DNA from: Nakazawaea peltata
Taxonomy: Eukaryota > Ascomycota > Pichiomycetes > Alaninales > Pachysolenaceae
Direction of reading: 5' to 3'
Length of the DNA: 64,000 nt
Assembly (NCBI GenBank): GCA_001599355.1
Contig: BCGQ01000006.1
Location: 682,001 to 746,000, forward strand
The first letter of the stretch is position 1, and each line of letters opens with the position of its first letter. The notes beneath the pieces are model-generated. The model was not told where the DNA came from and ran no database searches. It saw only the letters and a program-made list of their open reading frames with translations. The position numbers and the translations under genes are program-made. This document shows, piece after piece, positions 10,068-19,225 of the stretch.

Positions 10068-10497
10068 AACAGGAAAAAGTTTTCCGGGAAAATTGGGAGG
10101 GAGTTGGCTTGGAAGTTCTCCTAAATGGAGAAGATTTTGGAAATAGTGAGCGTAGGGCTGGGGGGAGCTGGAAAAAGAGGAGATTGAAGTGAAGGGAACG
10201 GGGAAATTTGGAATGAAGATGATTAGAAGACTTTAATGCTACACTGTGTTTACTCATCCCCATCGAATTGATCCTTCAATTTAACAGAGGTGTTTGTCAA
10301 TTGAGGCCTCTCTTGTCAGTAACTTGGCTGTTCTTTGTAGTAGGGCAAATTTCAACGACTCGAGCATTTTTTCCTTTGTTTTGCTGTTTCTTTTTCAGTC
10401 TCCAAAACTCCTTCAAATCTTCTCCAATTTACTAAAATTATCTGTTTCAACGAAAGTTTGTTTGTGTTTGGAGAATTTTTTTGAGGCTGTGATTATT

Positions 10498-10513
10498 TTT
10501 CCTAATTGGGATA
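10498..10513 (+). promoter_or_regulatory. Mcm1-like motif
   Basis: TTTCCTAATTGGGATA shares the 14-mer TTTCCTAATTGGGA with 4629-4642 and 57439-57452. It lies about 490 bp upstream of GAS1-like copy 2, on the YOR1 side. Confidence 0.4.
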
Positions 10514-10659
10514 AAGAGGTCGAGGAAGATCTAGCACATGGAGCAGCAAGTGCTGAGCGAACTAAGACCACGCGGACACTGAGCAGCACTTGAGCAGCAC
10601 TCTGCGACACTGAGCGACCTGCAGTGAGGAAACTACAGCGAGAGAACTATCTGGGCACT

Positions 10660-10675
10660 GTGCGTGCGCACGCAC
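10660..10675. repeat. 16-bp perfect palindrome
   Basis: GTGCGTGCGCACGCAC equals its own reverse complement. It is an alternating purine-pyrimidine tract in the gene-free region. No factor is assigned. Confidence 0.7.
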
Positions 10676-11441
10676 TGTGAGAATATCAAGTCTACTACGA
10701 GCTACACCATACCTCCCTCCATACCTCCCTCTTATACAACAGCCTCGATACACAATATTCCACCAACTACATTACCAGTACTCTTTCTAAATTTGATTCA
10801 CTCAACAAAGCCCCTCAGACTATATACTCGTGACTCAAGTGACCTGATCGTGATTCTTCCATCGTGATTCCCCCATTCGTGTTACACTCAGCCCTACTGT
10901 AATATCGTGTTGATTTCCATCTTTAGTAAACTTGGCTAGAACCACTAGAGAGTGCTTTGCGACACCAAATGTAGTGCATCGAGAATAATTTTTCCTTGGC
11001 TTGTATAAGGGCGGAGTCTGTTAGCAGAATATTAATTATAACGTTTTAGGGTTCAGCATAATATCAAATTAATATTTAAATTCAGCATAATATTGATAAT
11101 GAGATTAGGTCTCGGGTATCACAAACAAGTATAGCTCTTGATAGCATCTTGAAAGTATCTTGAGTGGGCTCATGAAAACCTAATTGTGACCTATTTGATA
11201 TCATCGCCAGTAGATCTTCAATTTACTCTCCTTCAGTTTATCACATAATAAGAGTCAGAGTCAATTGACTAATGTGCTGTTTGGCTTGGCAACACTAACT
11301 TATCGTATTTTGCTCATTTGAATTTCCTGGTATGATCATTATTTGGTGATCTTGATTTCAATTGAACCCTTGATATTATCTCGGCCGGGATTCGTAGACC
11401 CAAAGCTCTAGGGTCCCTATCACTTGGGGTTTTAAATAGAG

Positions 11442-11475
11442 TCATCTCCGAAAATTCGGACATGTTCGGAGATGA
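11442..11475. promoter_or_regulatory. 11-bp inverted repeat built of TTCGGA half-sites
   Basis: TCATCTCCGAA (11442-11452) and TTCGGAGATGA (11465-11475) are exact reverse complements separated by 12 bases. The spacer carries a third TTCGGA (11455-11460). The geometry, an inverted pair of CGG-type half-sites, suits a dimeric Zn2Cys6 regulator. It lies about 1.05 kb upstream of YOR1. Confidence 0.6.
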
Positions 11476-11996
11476 ATACTATGAAACGATGGACCATGAT
11501 TTGTACGGCTACAAGTGATTCCAACTAATATTTCCCCTAATCTCATCCCAAGCATCCTCCTAACTAGATCCATATACTATCGCTTTAACTTGAGTCGATA
11601 ATCCAACCCCTTGTTTTACTGTTTACCCCGAGCTTTTTCGGATATGTGTCCCTTTTGGGTTCGGAGAATGAATCTCGGTTGAGCCAAACGTTTGGCAAAC
11701 GTTTGGTCCAAGAAAAGAAGCTATTCATTTTTAAAGTGTATGAGAATGACAGAGACAGAGCTAACACCGAAAATCGTAAAATGCCTCATGGTCTTGGCGG
11801 GGTTAATTAGTAATGTTGATCAGATGGAGATTCGGACTCAATTGCATATTTTCTCTTGATACTTAAGACCGAAAATCTATTGTTAAGTACATAATAGTTT
11901 GTATAGAGGATTATTTCGCTCAGTAAATAGATAAAGTGGACGATCTGTGAACTCTTCGTAGTATATGAACAGGTTCTATGCCGACCTGTGCGTGTG

Positions 11997-12005
11997 TTTG
12001 CCACC
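11997..12005 (-). promoter_or_regulatory. Rpn4-type PACE box, distal
   Basis: TTTGCCACC on the plus strand is the exact complement of the PACE element GGTGGCAAA. It lies about 520 bp upstream of YOR1. Confidence 0.5.
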
Positions 12006-12329
12006 CTACCCTGCGCTCCATCTAACGTACGGCTTTCAATTTATCTGCACTCCTGACCTATCTTGATATTGTTCGTCGGCTTCTGATATTGTCCCAATAT
12101 CCGCTCTTCGTATTTTTCGGATATAACACCTTCCTATCTTGGTAATGTTTTCGTTTTCGGACAGACCGAACGGCAAACAAAGGGCAAGCAAGCGACATGG
12201 CTTGAATTTGAAGAGCAAAGAAGAGCAAAGAGGAGCCGATGGCCAAGAGATGATAAAGACATCTCTGGCATGAAACATTACTCTACAATGGCCTGATCTG
12301 CCCTATCTGACCTCTCTTTCGGAGAGATA

Positions 12330-12338
12330 TTTGCCACC
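12330..12338 (-). promoter_or_regulatory. Rpn4-type PACE box, proximal
   Basis: This is a second exact TTTGCCACC (complement of GGTGGCAAA), about 186 bp upstream of the YOR1 start and between two TTCGGA hexamers. Confidence 0.55.
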
Positions 12339-12450
12339 CCATCTTTCGGAGTTAGCTTTCTCCGTAGATCTTCCCCCCAAATTTTTGCCCTATTCCTGCC
12401 CTTCTCTTCTGCCGTACGCCGTGGATTTGCCCCTCAGCCTCTTTTTCACC

Positions 12451-12460
12451 TATAAATAAA
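12451..12460 (+). promoter_or_regulatory. TATA box of YOR1
   Basis: TATAAATAAA lies about 64-73 bp upstream of the YOR1 ATG. Confidence 0.65.
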
Positions 12461-12523
12461 GAGCGAAGCCCAGCCCGTTGAGTTGCCGTACAATCTCCCA
12501 ACCAAAACACTAGATCACTTACA

Positions 12524-15500
12524 ATGTCATCGGCGTCCTCAGACAAGCCAGTCACTGGCCCTACCGGCAGTGACGGAGCAAGCGAGGTCTCCGACTCGTC
12601 TGGTAAAAAATCTCACCAAGGCGCCTTGGTCAAAGATGAAGAGCGTGTGAACGAGACCGATTTGATGGTTCAGAAGAGATTGCTTACGCCTTTGATGGGC
12701 AAAGCGGTGCCTCCAATCCCAACTGAAGATGAAAGAAAGTCGTACGGTTCACTTAGAGCCAATTTCATCACCTCAATGTTCTTCTGGTGGTTACATCCGA
12801 TCATGAAGGTGGGCTACAAGAGAACTTTACAACCGGCAGATCTTTGGTACGTGGATGGACCGTTGAAAATTGACTATTATTACCTGAAATTTCAAGAGAA
12901 ATTGGAACTGCAGATCGCTGGTCCTCGTCTGGAACATATCAAGATAGTTGAAAAGAAGAAACTGGAGGGTACTTACAACTCTGAAGACGATGACGAGTTT
13001 GAATACCCAAAATATACGCTTCTCTGGGCACTTGTGCATACATTTTTATGGGAATATTCGTTGGCTTTGGCTCTTAACTGTATTGCCAATGTCTCTTTTG
13101 TCTTGAATCCTTTGCTTAGTAAACTGTTAATCAATTTTGTCTCGGAACTGGCTGCTGATGAAGCCATTGGAATCGATCCTCATATGGCCAAAGGTATTGG
13201 ATACCTGGTTGGTACTTCACTCATGGTCATAACTGGTGGTATGTTGCTTAATCACTTCATGTATCGTTCTATGATGGTTGGTGCCAAAGTTAAACTGGTT
13301 TTGACCCGTCTGATGCTCGAAAAATCGCTTAAACTTAACGCTAAAGGTCGTCATAAGTTCCCTCTGGGTAAGATTACCTCCATCATGGGTACCGATTTGG
13401 CTCGTATCGATTTACTGATTGGTTTCTTACCATTTGGTATATGTTTCCCTGTCCCAGTTATCATCGCTATCGCCTTACTTGTCGTCAATATCGGTGTAGC
13501 TTCTTTAGCAGGTATTGGAGTCTTCCTCGTGCTGCTTGTTGGAATTGGAACCACTGCAAAATCGTTATTTTCTTTCAGAAAGCTGCTGATTGTCTTCACC
13601 GATGCTCGTGTCTCGTATATGAAGGAACTTTTGAACAATTTGAAGATCATTAAGTACTATTCTTGGGAGGATTCTTACGATAAAACCATTTCTGATACCA
13701 GAAATAAAGAGATGTCTGTTATTCGTAAAATGCAATTTGTTCGTGCCGGTCTTACTGCCGTGGCAATCACCTTATCTCAAGTATCCTCCATGGTTGCTTT
13801 CCTTGTCATGTTTGCCATGAAAGGACTGAGATCTGCTGCTGATATCTTCTCTTCTATTTCTTATTTCAATCTTTTACTGCAACAAATGATGATGGTCCCA
13901 TTGACTTTGGCTACCAGTTCGGATGCCTGGATTGGAGTCACTCGTGTTACTCAGTTACTTCAGTGTGGAGAGATCAATACTGAAGAGCTGCTGCTGGTTC
14001 ATTCTGATATTCTGGACTTGCTTAAAGAGGGCATTGCTGTCAGATTGGATGATCTGAGTTTTGAATGGAAGGTATTTGAATTAGATGAGCAAGAGAAGGA
14101 GGATTTGGAGAAGGAGAAGAAGAAGGGGGCTCTTCTGGATAAGGAGGATCTGATAGTTGATGCTGAGAAGTCTGCTAGTCCTATGGGAGGAGCTGTTGTG
14201 AATGAAAAGAGGGAGGAGATCAAGGATGCCGAGGGTAAGACCGAGGGTAAGACCGAGGAGAACTCCGAGGGTAAGACCGAGGAGAACTCCGAGGGTGCCG
14301 AGGGTAGAACCTTCCCCGGTCTTAAAAATATCTCCCTTGATATCCAATCCGGTGAATTCGTAGTCATCACAGGTCTTATCGGATCCGGAAAATCCTCTCT
14401 TTTGAACGCAATGGCCGGTTTCATGCACAAATTATCAGGTTCCGTCAAAGTCTCCGGAGAACTTTTGCTTTGTGGCCAACCTTGGATTCAAAATGCCACC
14501 GTAAAAGACAATATCCTCTTTGGAATGACCTACGATAAGAAGAAATACGACTCCGTGATCAAAGCCTGTTCTCTTGAAGCCGATCTCGACCTTCTTCCAG
14601 CAGGAGATCACACTGAAATCGGTGAAAGAGGTATCACGTTATCTGGAGGACAAAAACTGAGAATTAGTTTGGCTCGTGCCGTCTATAATGACCCAGATAT
14701 CATCCTTCTTGATGATGTTCTCTCGGCCGTTGATGCTAGAGTCGGTAAACATATCATGAACGAATGTATCATGGGACTTCTCAAGGATAAGACCAGAATT
14801 TTGGCTACTCATCAATTGTCATTGATCGGAGATGCTGATAGAGTCATTTTCCTCAATGGAGATGGAACAATTAGTGTTGGAACTACCAAAGAATTGATCC
14901 AATCCAATGAAGGATTCAATAATTTGATGTCGTACAATCTGGAGTCTAAAGATGACGAGGAAGAGGAGAAGAAACTTGAGGAAATTCAGCTCGAAGACCA
15001 TGAACTTATTCGTAAACAAACTACTACAGCTGAAGGTGAGGAAGATGACGGTCATTTGATGGTAGCTGAAGAGCGTGCCGTCAACAGAATCTCATCCAAA
15101 GTGTACAAAACTTATATCAAAATGGGATCTGGAGTATTTGGACCTTTGCTGATTCCAGTCTTCGCTGTATCTGTTGTTCTTACCACTTATTGCCAACTTT
15201 TCACCAATGTTTGGTTATCCTTCTGGTCCGATTACAAGTTTGGAGTTCGTACTCAAGCATTCTATATGGGAATTTACGGTATGTTCACCCTGTTGACTAT
15301 TGTTTTCGCCTTTATTCAATTCTTGTTAATGGTTTATCTCACTAATTCTGCTCTGAGAAAGTTGAATATTCTGCTGGTAAGTCGTCTTTTGCGTCTGCCA
15401 ATGCTGTTCATGGATACTACTCCAATGGGTCGTATTTTAAACCGTTTCACCAAGGATACCGATTCTCTTGATAACGAAATCAGTGAACAATTGAGATTAC

Positions 15501-16879
15501 TTATCTATCCACTGCTGAATATTGCTGGTGTTATCATTTTGTGTATCATTTACTTGCCATGGTTTGCAATTGCCGTTCCATTTTTACTGTTCCTGTTCGT
15601 TGCTATCTCCAGTTTGTACCAACTGTCTGGTCGTGAGATTAAGAGATTGGAAGCCGTTCAAAGATCCTTCGTTTACAATAATTTCAACGAAACTTTGAGT
15701 GGAACTGCAACTATTAAGCTGTATCGTCTGGAGAACAGGTTCTTGGAGAAGAATAACATGTTGATCGACCACATGAATGAGCTGTATTTCATCACAATTG
15801 CGAATCAAAGATGGTTACTGATACATCTTGATATGGTAGCTACAGTTTTGTGTCTTGTCATTGGTTTATTGAGTGTTTATCGTGAGTTCAGTATTTCTGC
15901 TTCATCTACCGGTTTATTACTTTCGTATGTCCTTCAAATTGCCGGTCAATTATCGCTTTTGATTCGTTCCTTGACTCAAGTTGAAAATGAAATGAACTCC
16001 GTAGAGAGATTGTGTCATTATCTGTTTGAGTTGGATCAAGAACTGGCCTTTGAGATTTCAGAGACCAAACCTGCTCCAGAATGGCCTCAAGATGGTGCTA
16101 TTGAATTCCGTAACGTAAGTCTCGCCTACAGACCTGGATTGCCATTGGTATTGAAGAATTTGGATATCGATATCAAGCCAGGTGAAAAAATCGGTATTTG
16201 TGGACGTACCGGAGCTGGTAAATCCTCGATCATGACCGCTTTGTACCGTCTTAGTGAGTTGGACCAAGGTCAAATGATCATCGATGGTGTAGATATCAGT
16301 AAAATTGGATTGCATGACTTGAGATCCAAACTTTCTATTATTCCTCAAGATCCGGTCTTATTCAAGGGGTCGATCCGTAAGAATTTAGATCCATTTGGTC
16401 AATATTCCGATGATCATTTATGGAAAGCCTTACATAAATCGAGTTTGATCGATGATATCGAGCTGGTGAAGAAAGAGACCGGCGATGACCTTCATAAATT
16501 CCATTTGAATCAAACCGTAGAGGAAGAAGGAAGCAATTTCTCTCTTGGAGAGAGACAATTGATTGCTTTGACCAGAGCCGTGGTTCGTGATTCCAAGATT
16601 TTGATCTTGGATGAGGCTACTTCTTCGGTCGATTATGAGACCGATGCTAAGATCCAAAGCACCATTGTCAAGGAGTTCAGTCATTGTACCATTCTTTGTA
16701 TTGCTCATAGATTGAAGACTATTCTTAATTACGACAGAATTTTGGTCTTGGATCAAGGAAGTGTTAAGGAATTCGATACCCCACGTTCCTTGTTTGCACT
16801 CAAGGATGGAATATTCCGTTCTATGTGTGATAGATCTAATATTGTTGAGGAGGATTTTGATGCTGTTGGAGCTAAATAG
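12524..16879 (+). CDS. YOR1: ABCC-family multidrug transporter Yor1
   Basis: The 1451-residue full transporter (S. cerevisiae Yor1 about 1477) is ordered TMD1-NBD1-TMD2-NBD2 with no extra N-terminal membrane domain, as in Yor1. NBD1 has Walker A GLIGSGKSS (617-625), a signature from residue 706 that reads LSGGQKARISLARA when CTG712 is Ala, and Walker B ending in LLDDVLSAVD. NBD2 has Walker A GRTGAGKSS (1227-1235) and Walker B ILILDEATSSVD, but its signature is SLGERQ. Yor1 exports oligomycin and other organic anions across the plasma membrane at the cost of ATP. The linker before NBD1 (about residues 505-595) is highly charged and holds an 8-residue tandem repeat. The upstream region carries many candidate regulator sites. 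In S. cerevisiae PXR1 is its neighbour. Confidence 0.96.
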   Translation: MSSASSDKPVTGPTGSDGASEVSDSSGKKSHQGALVKDEERVNETDLMVQKRLLTPLMGKAVPPIPTEDERKSYGSLRANFITSMFFWWLHPIMKVGYKRTLQPADLWYVDGPLKIDYYYLKFQEKLELQIAGPRLEHIKIVEKKKLEGTYNSEDDDEFEYPKYTLLWALVHTFLWEYSLALALNCIANVSFVLNPLLSKLLINFVSELAADEAIGIDPHMAKGIGYLVGTSLMVITGGMLLNHFMYRSMMVGAKVKLVLTRLMLEKSLKLNAKGRHKFPLGKITSIMGTDLARIDLLIGFLPFGICFPVPVIIAIALLVVNIGVASLAGIGVFLVLLVGIGTTAKSLFSFRKLLIVFTDARVSYMKELLNNLKIIKYYSWEDSYDKTISDTRNKEMSVIRKMQFVRAGLTAVAITLSQVSSMVAFLVMFAMKGLRSAADIFSSISYFNLLLQQMMMVPLTLATSSDAWIGVTRVTQLLQCGEINTEELLLVHSDILDLLKEGIAVRLDDLSFEWKVFELDEQEKEDLEKEKKKGALLDKEDLIVDAEKSASPMGGAVVNEKREEIKDAEGKTEGKTEENSEGKTEENSEGAEGRTFPGLKNISLDIQSGEFVVITGLIGSGKSSLLNAMAGFMHKLSGSVKVSGELLLCGQPWIQNATVKDNILFGMTYDKKKYDSVIKACSLEADLDLLPAGDHTEIGERGITLSGGQKLRISLARAVYNDPDIILLDDVLSAVDARVGKHIMNECIMGLLKDKTRILATHQLSLIGDADRVIFLNGDGTISVGTTKELIQSNEGFNNLMSYNLESKDDEEEEKKLEEIQLEDHELIRKQTTTAEGEEDDGHLMVAEERAVNRISSKVYKTYIKMGSGVFGPLLIPVFAVSVVLTTYCQLFTNVWLSFWSDYKFGVRTQAFYMGIYGMFTLLTIVFAFIQFLLMVYLTNSALRKLNILLVSRLLRLPMLFMDTTPMGRILNRFTKDTDSLDNEISEQLRLLIYPLLNIAGVIILCIIYLPWFAIAVPFLLFLFVAISSLYQLSGREIKRLEAVQRSFVYNNFNETLSGTATIKLYRLENRFLEKNNMLIDHMNELYFITIANQRWLLIHLDMVATVLCLVIGLLSVYREFSISASSTGLLLSYVLQIAGQLSLLIRSLTQVENEMNSVERLCHYLFELDQELAFEISETKPAPEWPQDGAIEFRNVSLAYRPGLPLVLKNLDIDIKPGEKIGICGRTGAGKSSIMTALYRLSELDQGQMIIDGVDISKIGLHDLRSKLSIIPQDPVLFKGSIRKNLDPFGQYSDDHLWKALHKSSLIDDIELVKKETGDDLHKFHLNQTVEEEGSNFSLGERQLIALTRAVVRDSKILILDEATSSVDYETDAKIQSTIVKEFSHCTILCIAHRLKTILNYDRILVLDQGSVKEFDTPRSLFALKDGIFRSMCDRSNIVEEDFDAVGAK
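14238..14310 (+). repeat. In-frame tandem repeat in the YOR1 linker
   Basis: Units of GAGGGTAAGACC and GAGGAGAACTCC alternate here, encoding EGKTEENS twice plus partial copies in the regulatory linker of Yor1. Such in-frame repeats can change length between strains. Confidence 0.7.
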
Positions 16880-17211
16880 AGTAATATATTCGTGTTAAGT
16901 ATTTAAGTGAGCTTGGGTAGAGTCGGATGAGGATAATTAGGGTACTATGATTGTGTAGGACCAGTTTTCGGGTCTCTGGAGGTGTCTGGATGTGTCTTGA
17001 TATGACCAAGAATTCATCACAAAGGGGGTAACACCCCCTTTCTTGACTTCCGTTTCAAGTAATTTATCACTTTCTTTTTTAAGTAATTTATCAAGTCCTC
17101 AAAATCTTCTCCAAAACGCGAAATTTCTCTCCCAAATGTTCTCCAACTTCAAGTTGGACCGAGAATAAGCTACTAGAAACCGCTAAAACAAGTCACTGGT
17201 TCCATATTGTC
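16880..17211. other. Intergenic region YOR1-MMS21
   Basis: No gene is seen. The YOR1 3' UTR comes first. Near the MMS21 start an ACGCGAAA element (17116-17123) resembles MBF/SBF sites found at G1/S-regulated DNA-repair genes. Confidence 0.55.
17116..17123 (+). promoter_or_regulatory. MBF/SBF-like element upstream of MMS21
   Basis: ACGCGAAA combines the ACGCG core of MCB sites with the CGCGAAA core of SCB sites. It lies about 90 bp before the MMS21 ATG. A single site is weak evidence. Confidence 0.35.
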
Positions 17212-18108
17212 ATGTCTTCAACGCCTATCGATCCCATCGAATCAAACACTTTCGACCGAATTGGTGATATTGGTGTCACCCAATATTTCCCGGTACATAA
17301 ACATCTGATCCAACAACTTCAAGCTGCTTCTTACCAAGATTGTACACGTGAACTCAAGAAATTGGAACAACAAATGGCTGAAACACTGGAAGAATACATT
17401 GATGTGTCATTGCTGTTGGATTTGGGGCAAAATTCCGACAATTCCACCCACGGTGCTAACCCTGAAACAGGTCTCTCCAATGTGAAGACCAGCTTGGCTC
17501 ACTCTACAGAGATCCAGGAGCTGCTCCTGACGTGCGCACAACTTCAACTGGTGCGAAAAACTGATTTCCATACGCGTAAAATGGTGGTGGAAACTAAACT
17601 GGAGCTTCAGAATAGGCTCCGTAGCGAGGATCAACTCACAATCGAAACATTACTGCAATTTCAGAATATGACAGAGGTACCGAAGGAACTGCTGTTGTTG
17701 TTGGAAGAGAATTTGAAAAGACCGGTGGTGGAGACTGCAACTGGAGCTGCTGTTGAGCCAGTTTCTGAGCATATTGAGGCCTCTGACCGGATTGCCGTGT
17801 ACCTTGATCCATATGCAGTTGTTCAGGAGAAGTCGGGAGGTGATGAAGATGATGAATTGGAAGTTTCAGGTGGTAAAATCGACTTGAAATGCCCATTATC
17901 TCAACAGATCATGGCTACTCCCGTAACCACCAACTGTGGACATACTTTTGACAAGGAATCTTTAGTACTGCATCTTAGAGATATAAATCAAACAGCTACT
18001 ACACTGAAATGTCCTGTCTGTGGTCACGTGATTGGAAAATTACATGCTGATAAGCTTATGGAGATCAGGTTGAAACTGTATAACAGAGATAGAAGTTTAA
18101 TGAATTAA
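17212..18108 (+). CDS. MMS21: SUMO E3 ligase Mms21/Nse2 of the Smc5/6 complex
   Basis: The 298-residue protein has a helical N-terminal region and a C-terminal SP-RING (about residues 224-285). The zinc ligands are visible: C227 in KCPLSQQ, C242 and H244 in TNCGHTF, C267 and C270 in KCPVC. In the family the N-terminal part docks on the Smc5 coiled coil and the SP-RING directs SUMO transfer from Ubc9 to Smc5 and other repair substrates. S. cerevisiae Mms21 is slightly shorter (267). The ATG at 17212 is the first in frame and is followed by an acidic N-terminus. A possible G1/S element lies upstream and a tRNA gene follows 133 bp downstream. The N-terminal half is too diverged for me to align in detail; the SP-RING makes the call. 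Confidence 0.9.
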   Translation: MSSTPIDPIESNTFDRIGDIGVTQYFPVHKHLIQQLQAASYQDCTRELKKLEQQMAETLEEYIDVSLLLDLGQNSDNSTHGANPETGLSNVKTSLAHSTEIQELLLTCAQLQLVRKTDFHTRKMVVETKLELQNRLRSEDQLTIETLLQFQNMTEVPKELLLLLEENLKRPVVETATGAAVEPVSEHIEASDRIAVYLDPYAVVQEKSGGDEDDELEVSGGKIDLKCPLSQQIMATPVTTNCGHTFDKESLVLHLRDINQTATTLKCPVCGHVIGKLHADKLMEIRLKLYNRDRSLMN

Positions 18109-18241
18109 TGACTGATATAGTGGAAACAAGTAGATATAAGTTTTAGAGAAAATTGAGTAGGGGAGGCCTCTTTGAGAAGTTGAGTTAATCCGAATGGGTT
18201 TTGTTTATATATTGATCATATGGTGAAGTGGATATAAATAT

Positions 18242-18315
18242 GACTGTGTGGCCAAGCTGGTTAAGGCATCCGACTGTTAATCGGAAGATCGCTGGTTCGA
18301 TCCCAGCCATGGTCG
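18242..18315 (+). tRNA. tN(GTT): tRNA-Asn (GTT)
   Basis: The 74-nt cloverleaf has a 7-bp acceptor stem (with two G-U pairs), a D arm, and a 5-bp anticodon stem closing the loop CTGTTAA with anticodon GTT. The T arm contains GGTTCGATCCC. Discriminator base is G. There is no intron. The internal Pol III promoter is complete: A box from about 18249 (TGGCCAAGCTGG) and B box 18294-18304. The sequence strongly resembles yeast tRNA-Asn. It decodes AAC and AAU, so it has no role in the CUG reassignment. Confidence 0.97.
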
Positions 18316-18316
18316 A

Positions 18317-18324
18317 TTTTTTTT
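18317..18324 (+). terminator. Pol III terminator of tRNA-Asn
   Basis: A run of eight T residues starts two bases after the tRNA 3' end. Confidence 0.9.
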
Positions 18325-19225
18325 GGATGGGAAATATACTGATGAGCAAATTATCAATAAATAGAAGGGGTATTGAGAGGGCTATTTAGAGGGTGTGAGA
18401 TGGGGAATGAGAGAGTGGAATTGATAAAGTAAGATGGTGTGATAATGGACGTATGACGAGTTCAAGTACATGACTTTTCATATTAAGTACTTCACAAATC
18501 AAATCAGCTTATTAACCCTTCAGTAGTTAACTGTAATTTCGCTAATACTTATTTTTACCCTCGGAAAATCCAAGTCACATGTCAAAATATGCCGGTGCTG
18601 TGCCCATTCTTTATTTTGCCCATGAAATGTCCTCGACCAGATTTACCCACATTTTTCAAAACAGTCACTTGAGAATCCCCAACGTTTCCGGCAGACTCCC
18701 CGGTAACTTGTTTGGTTCGGTCCCTGATCTGCAATTGTACACGGAATTGTATCTGTTTCTAGCTTTGTATGGCTATATAATCCACGTGTTTGGGGAAATG
18801 CCTTGTGCGTGAGGGCAAATGAAAATTGGGAGTACACGACCGTTGGTGGAGGAGCTAGAGAATGGGGTATAGAATAGAATGGAATATGAAAGGTGTGGTA
18901 TCTTGGTGAATTTGATATGTCTACTAAGTGATGTTACCAGCTGTTGTAGTTACCTGGACCACTGTCTCGCCCAAATATCTCTCCAATCCCCCCGTCCATC
19001 CAAACCCAATCCCCACCGTTTAACATCGTAACACCAGACGTTTTTGTTGCCCCTGTTTCTGCCCCTCCCTGCGCACTTTGTGCCGATTTACTGCCCACCT
19101 TGACATTTGTGCCCGCATGCCCAAATCTTCCATTTCTCATTTCTATTCAAATACCCCCTGAATCATCAGACTCTTCCAAACGATCAACCTACCCTCCACC
19201 ACCATCAGAACACCCACACAACCCA
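18325..19225. other. Intergenic region tRNA-Asn to PHO81
   Basis: No gene is seen. The frame at 18579-18812 has no recognisable features. The PHO81-proximal half is C-rich on the plus strand. One CACGTG E-box is present at 18783-18788. The region should contain the PHO81 promoter. Confidence 0.55.
18783..18788. promoter_or_regulatory. E-box CACGTG, candidate Pho4 site for PHO81
   Basis: A single CACGTG (context CCACGTGTTT) lies about 440 bp upstream of the PHO81 start. PHO81 is a Pho4 target in S. cerevisiae, so feedback through Pho4 is plausible. Cbf1 binds the same core. Confidence 0.4.

Larger units (their letters stand above)
11447..12350 (+). promoter_or_regulatory. Cluster of ten TTCGGA hexamers upstream of YOR1
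   Basis: TTCGGA starts at 11455, 11465, 11637, 11660, 11831, 12116, 12156, 12318 and 12345 on the plus strand, and its complement lies at 11447-11452. By chance fewer than one is expected in 900 bp on both strands. Nine of ten point the same way. Two share the longer form TTTTTCGGATAT and two share TCTTTCGGAG. The half-site resembles CGG triplets read by Zn2Cys6 drug-resistance regulators, but it is not the classic PDRE. The regulator is unknown. Confidence 0.55.
10008..12523. other. 2.5 kb gene-free region between GAS copy 2 and YOR1
   Basis: This is the longest stretch without a gene in the window. No open frame here looks coding and no tRNA is visible. It holds the copy 2 promoter (TATA box 10062-10067), an Mcm1-like motif, GAGCAGCACT repeats near 10579-10600, and a 16-bp palindrome at 10660-10675. 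It also holds a 13-bp direct repeat (TTCAGCATAATAT at 11052-11064 and 11081-11093). The YOR1-proximal 1.1 kb carries ten TTCGGA hexamers, an 11-bp inverted repeat and two PACE boxes. A divergent control region is the simplest reading. An unannotated non-coding RNA cannot be excluded. Confidence 0.6.

Noticed and set aside
10008-12523. Solo LTR or transposon relic in the 2.5 kb gap
   Set aside because: No terminal repeats, target-site duplications or coding remnants are visible; short repeats there are local.
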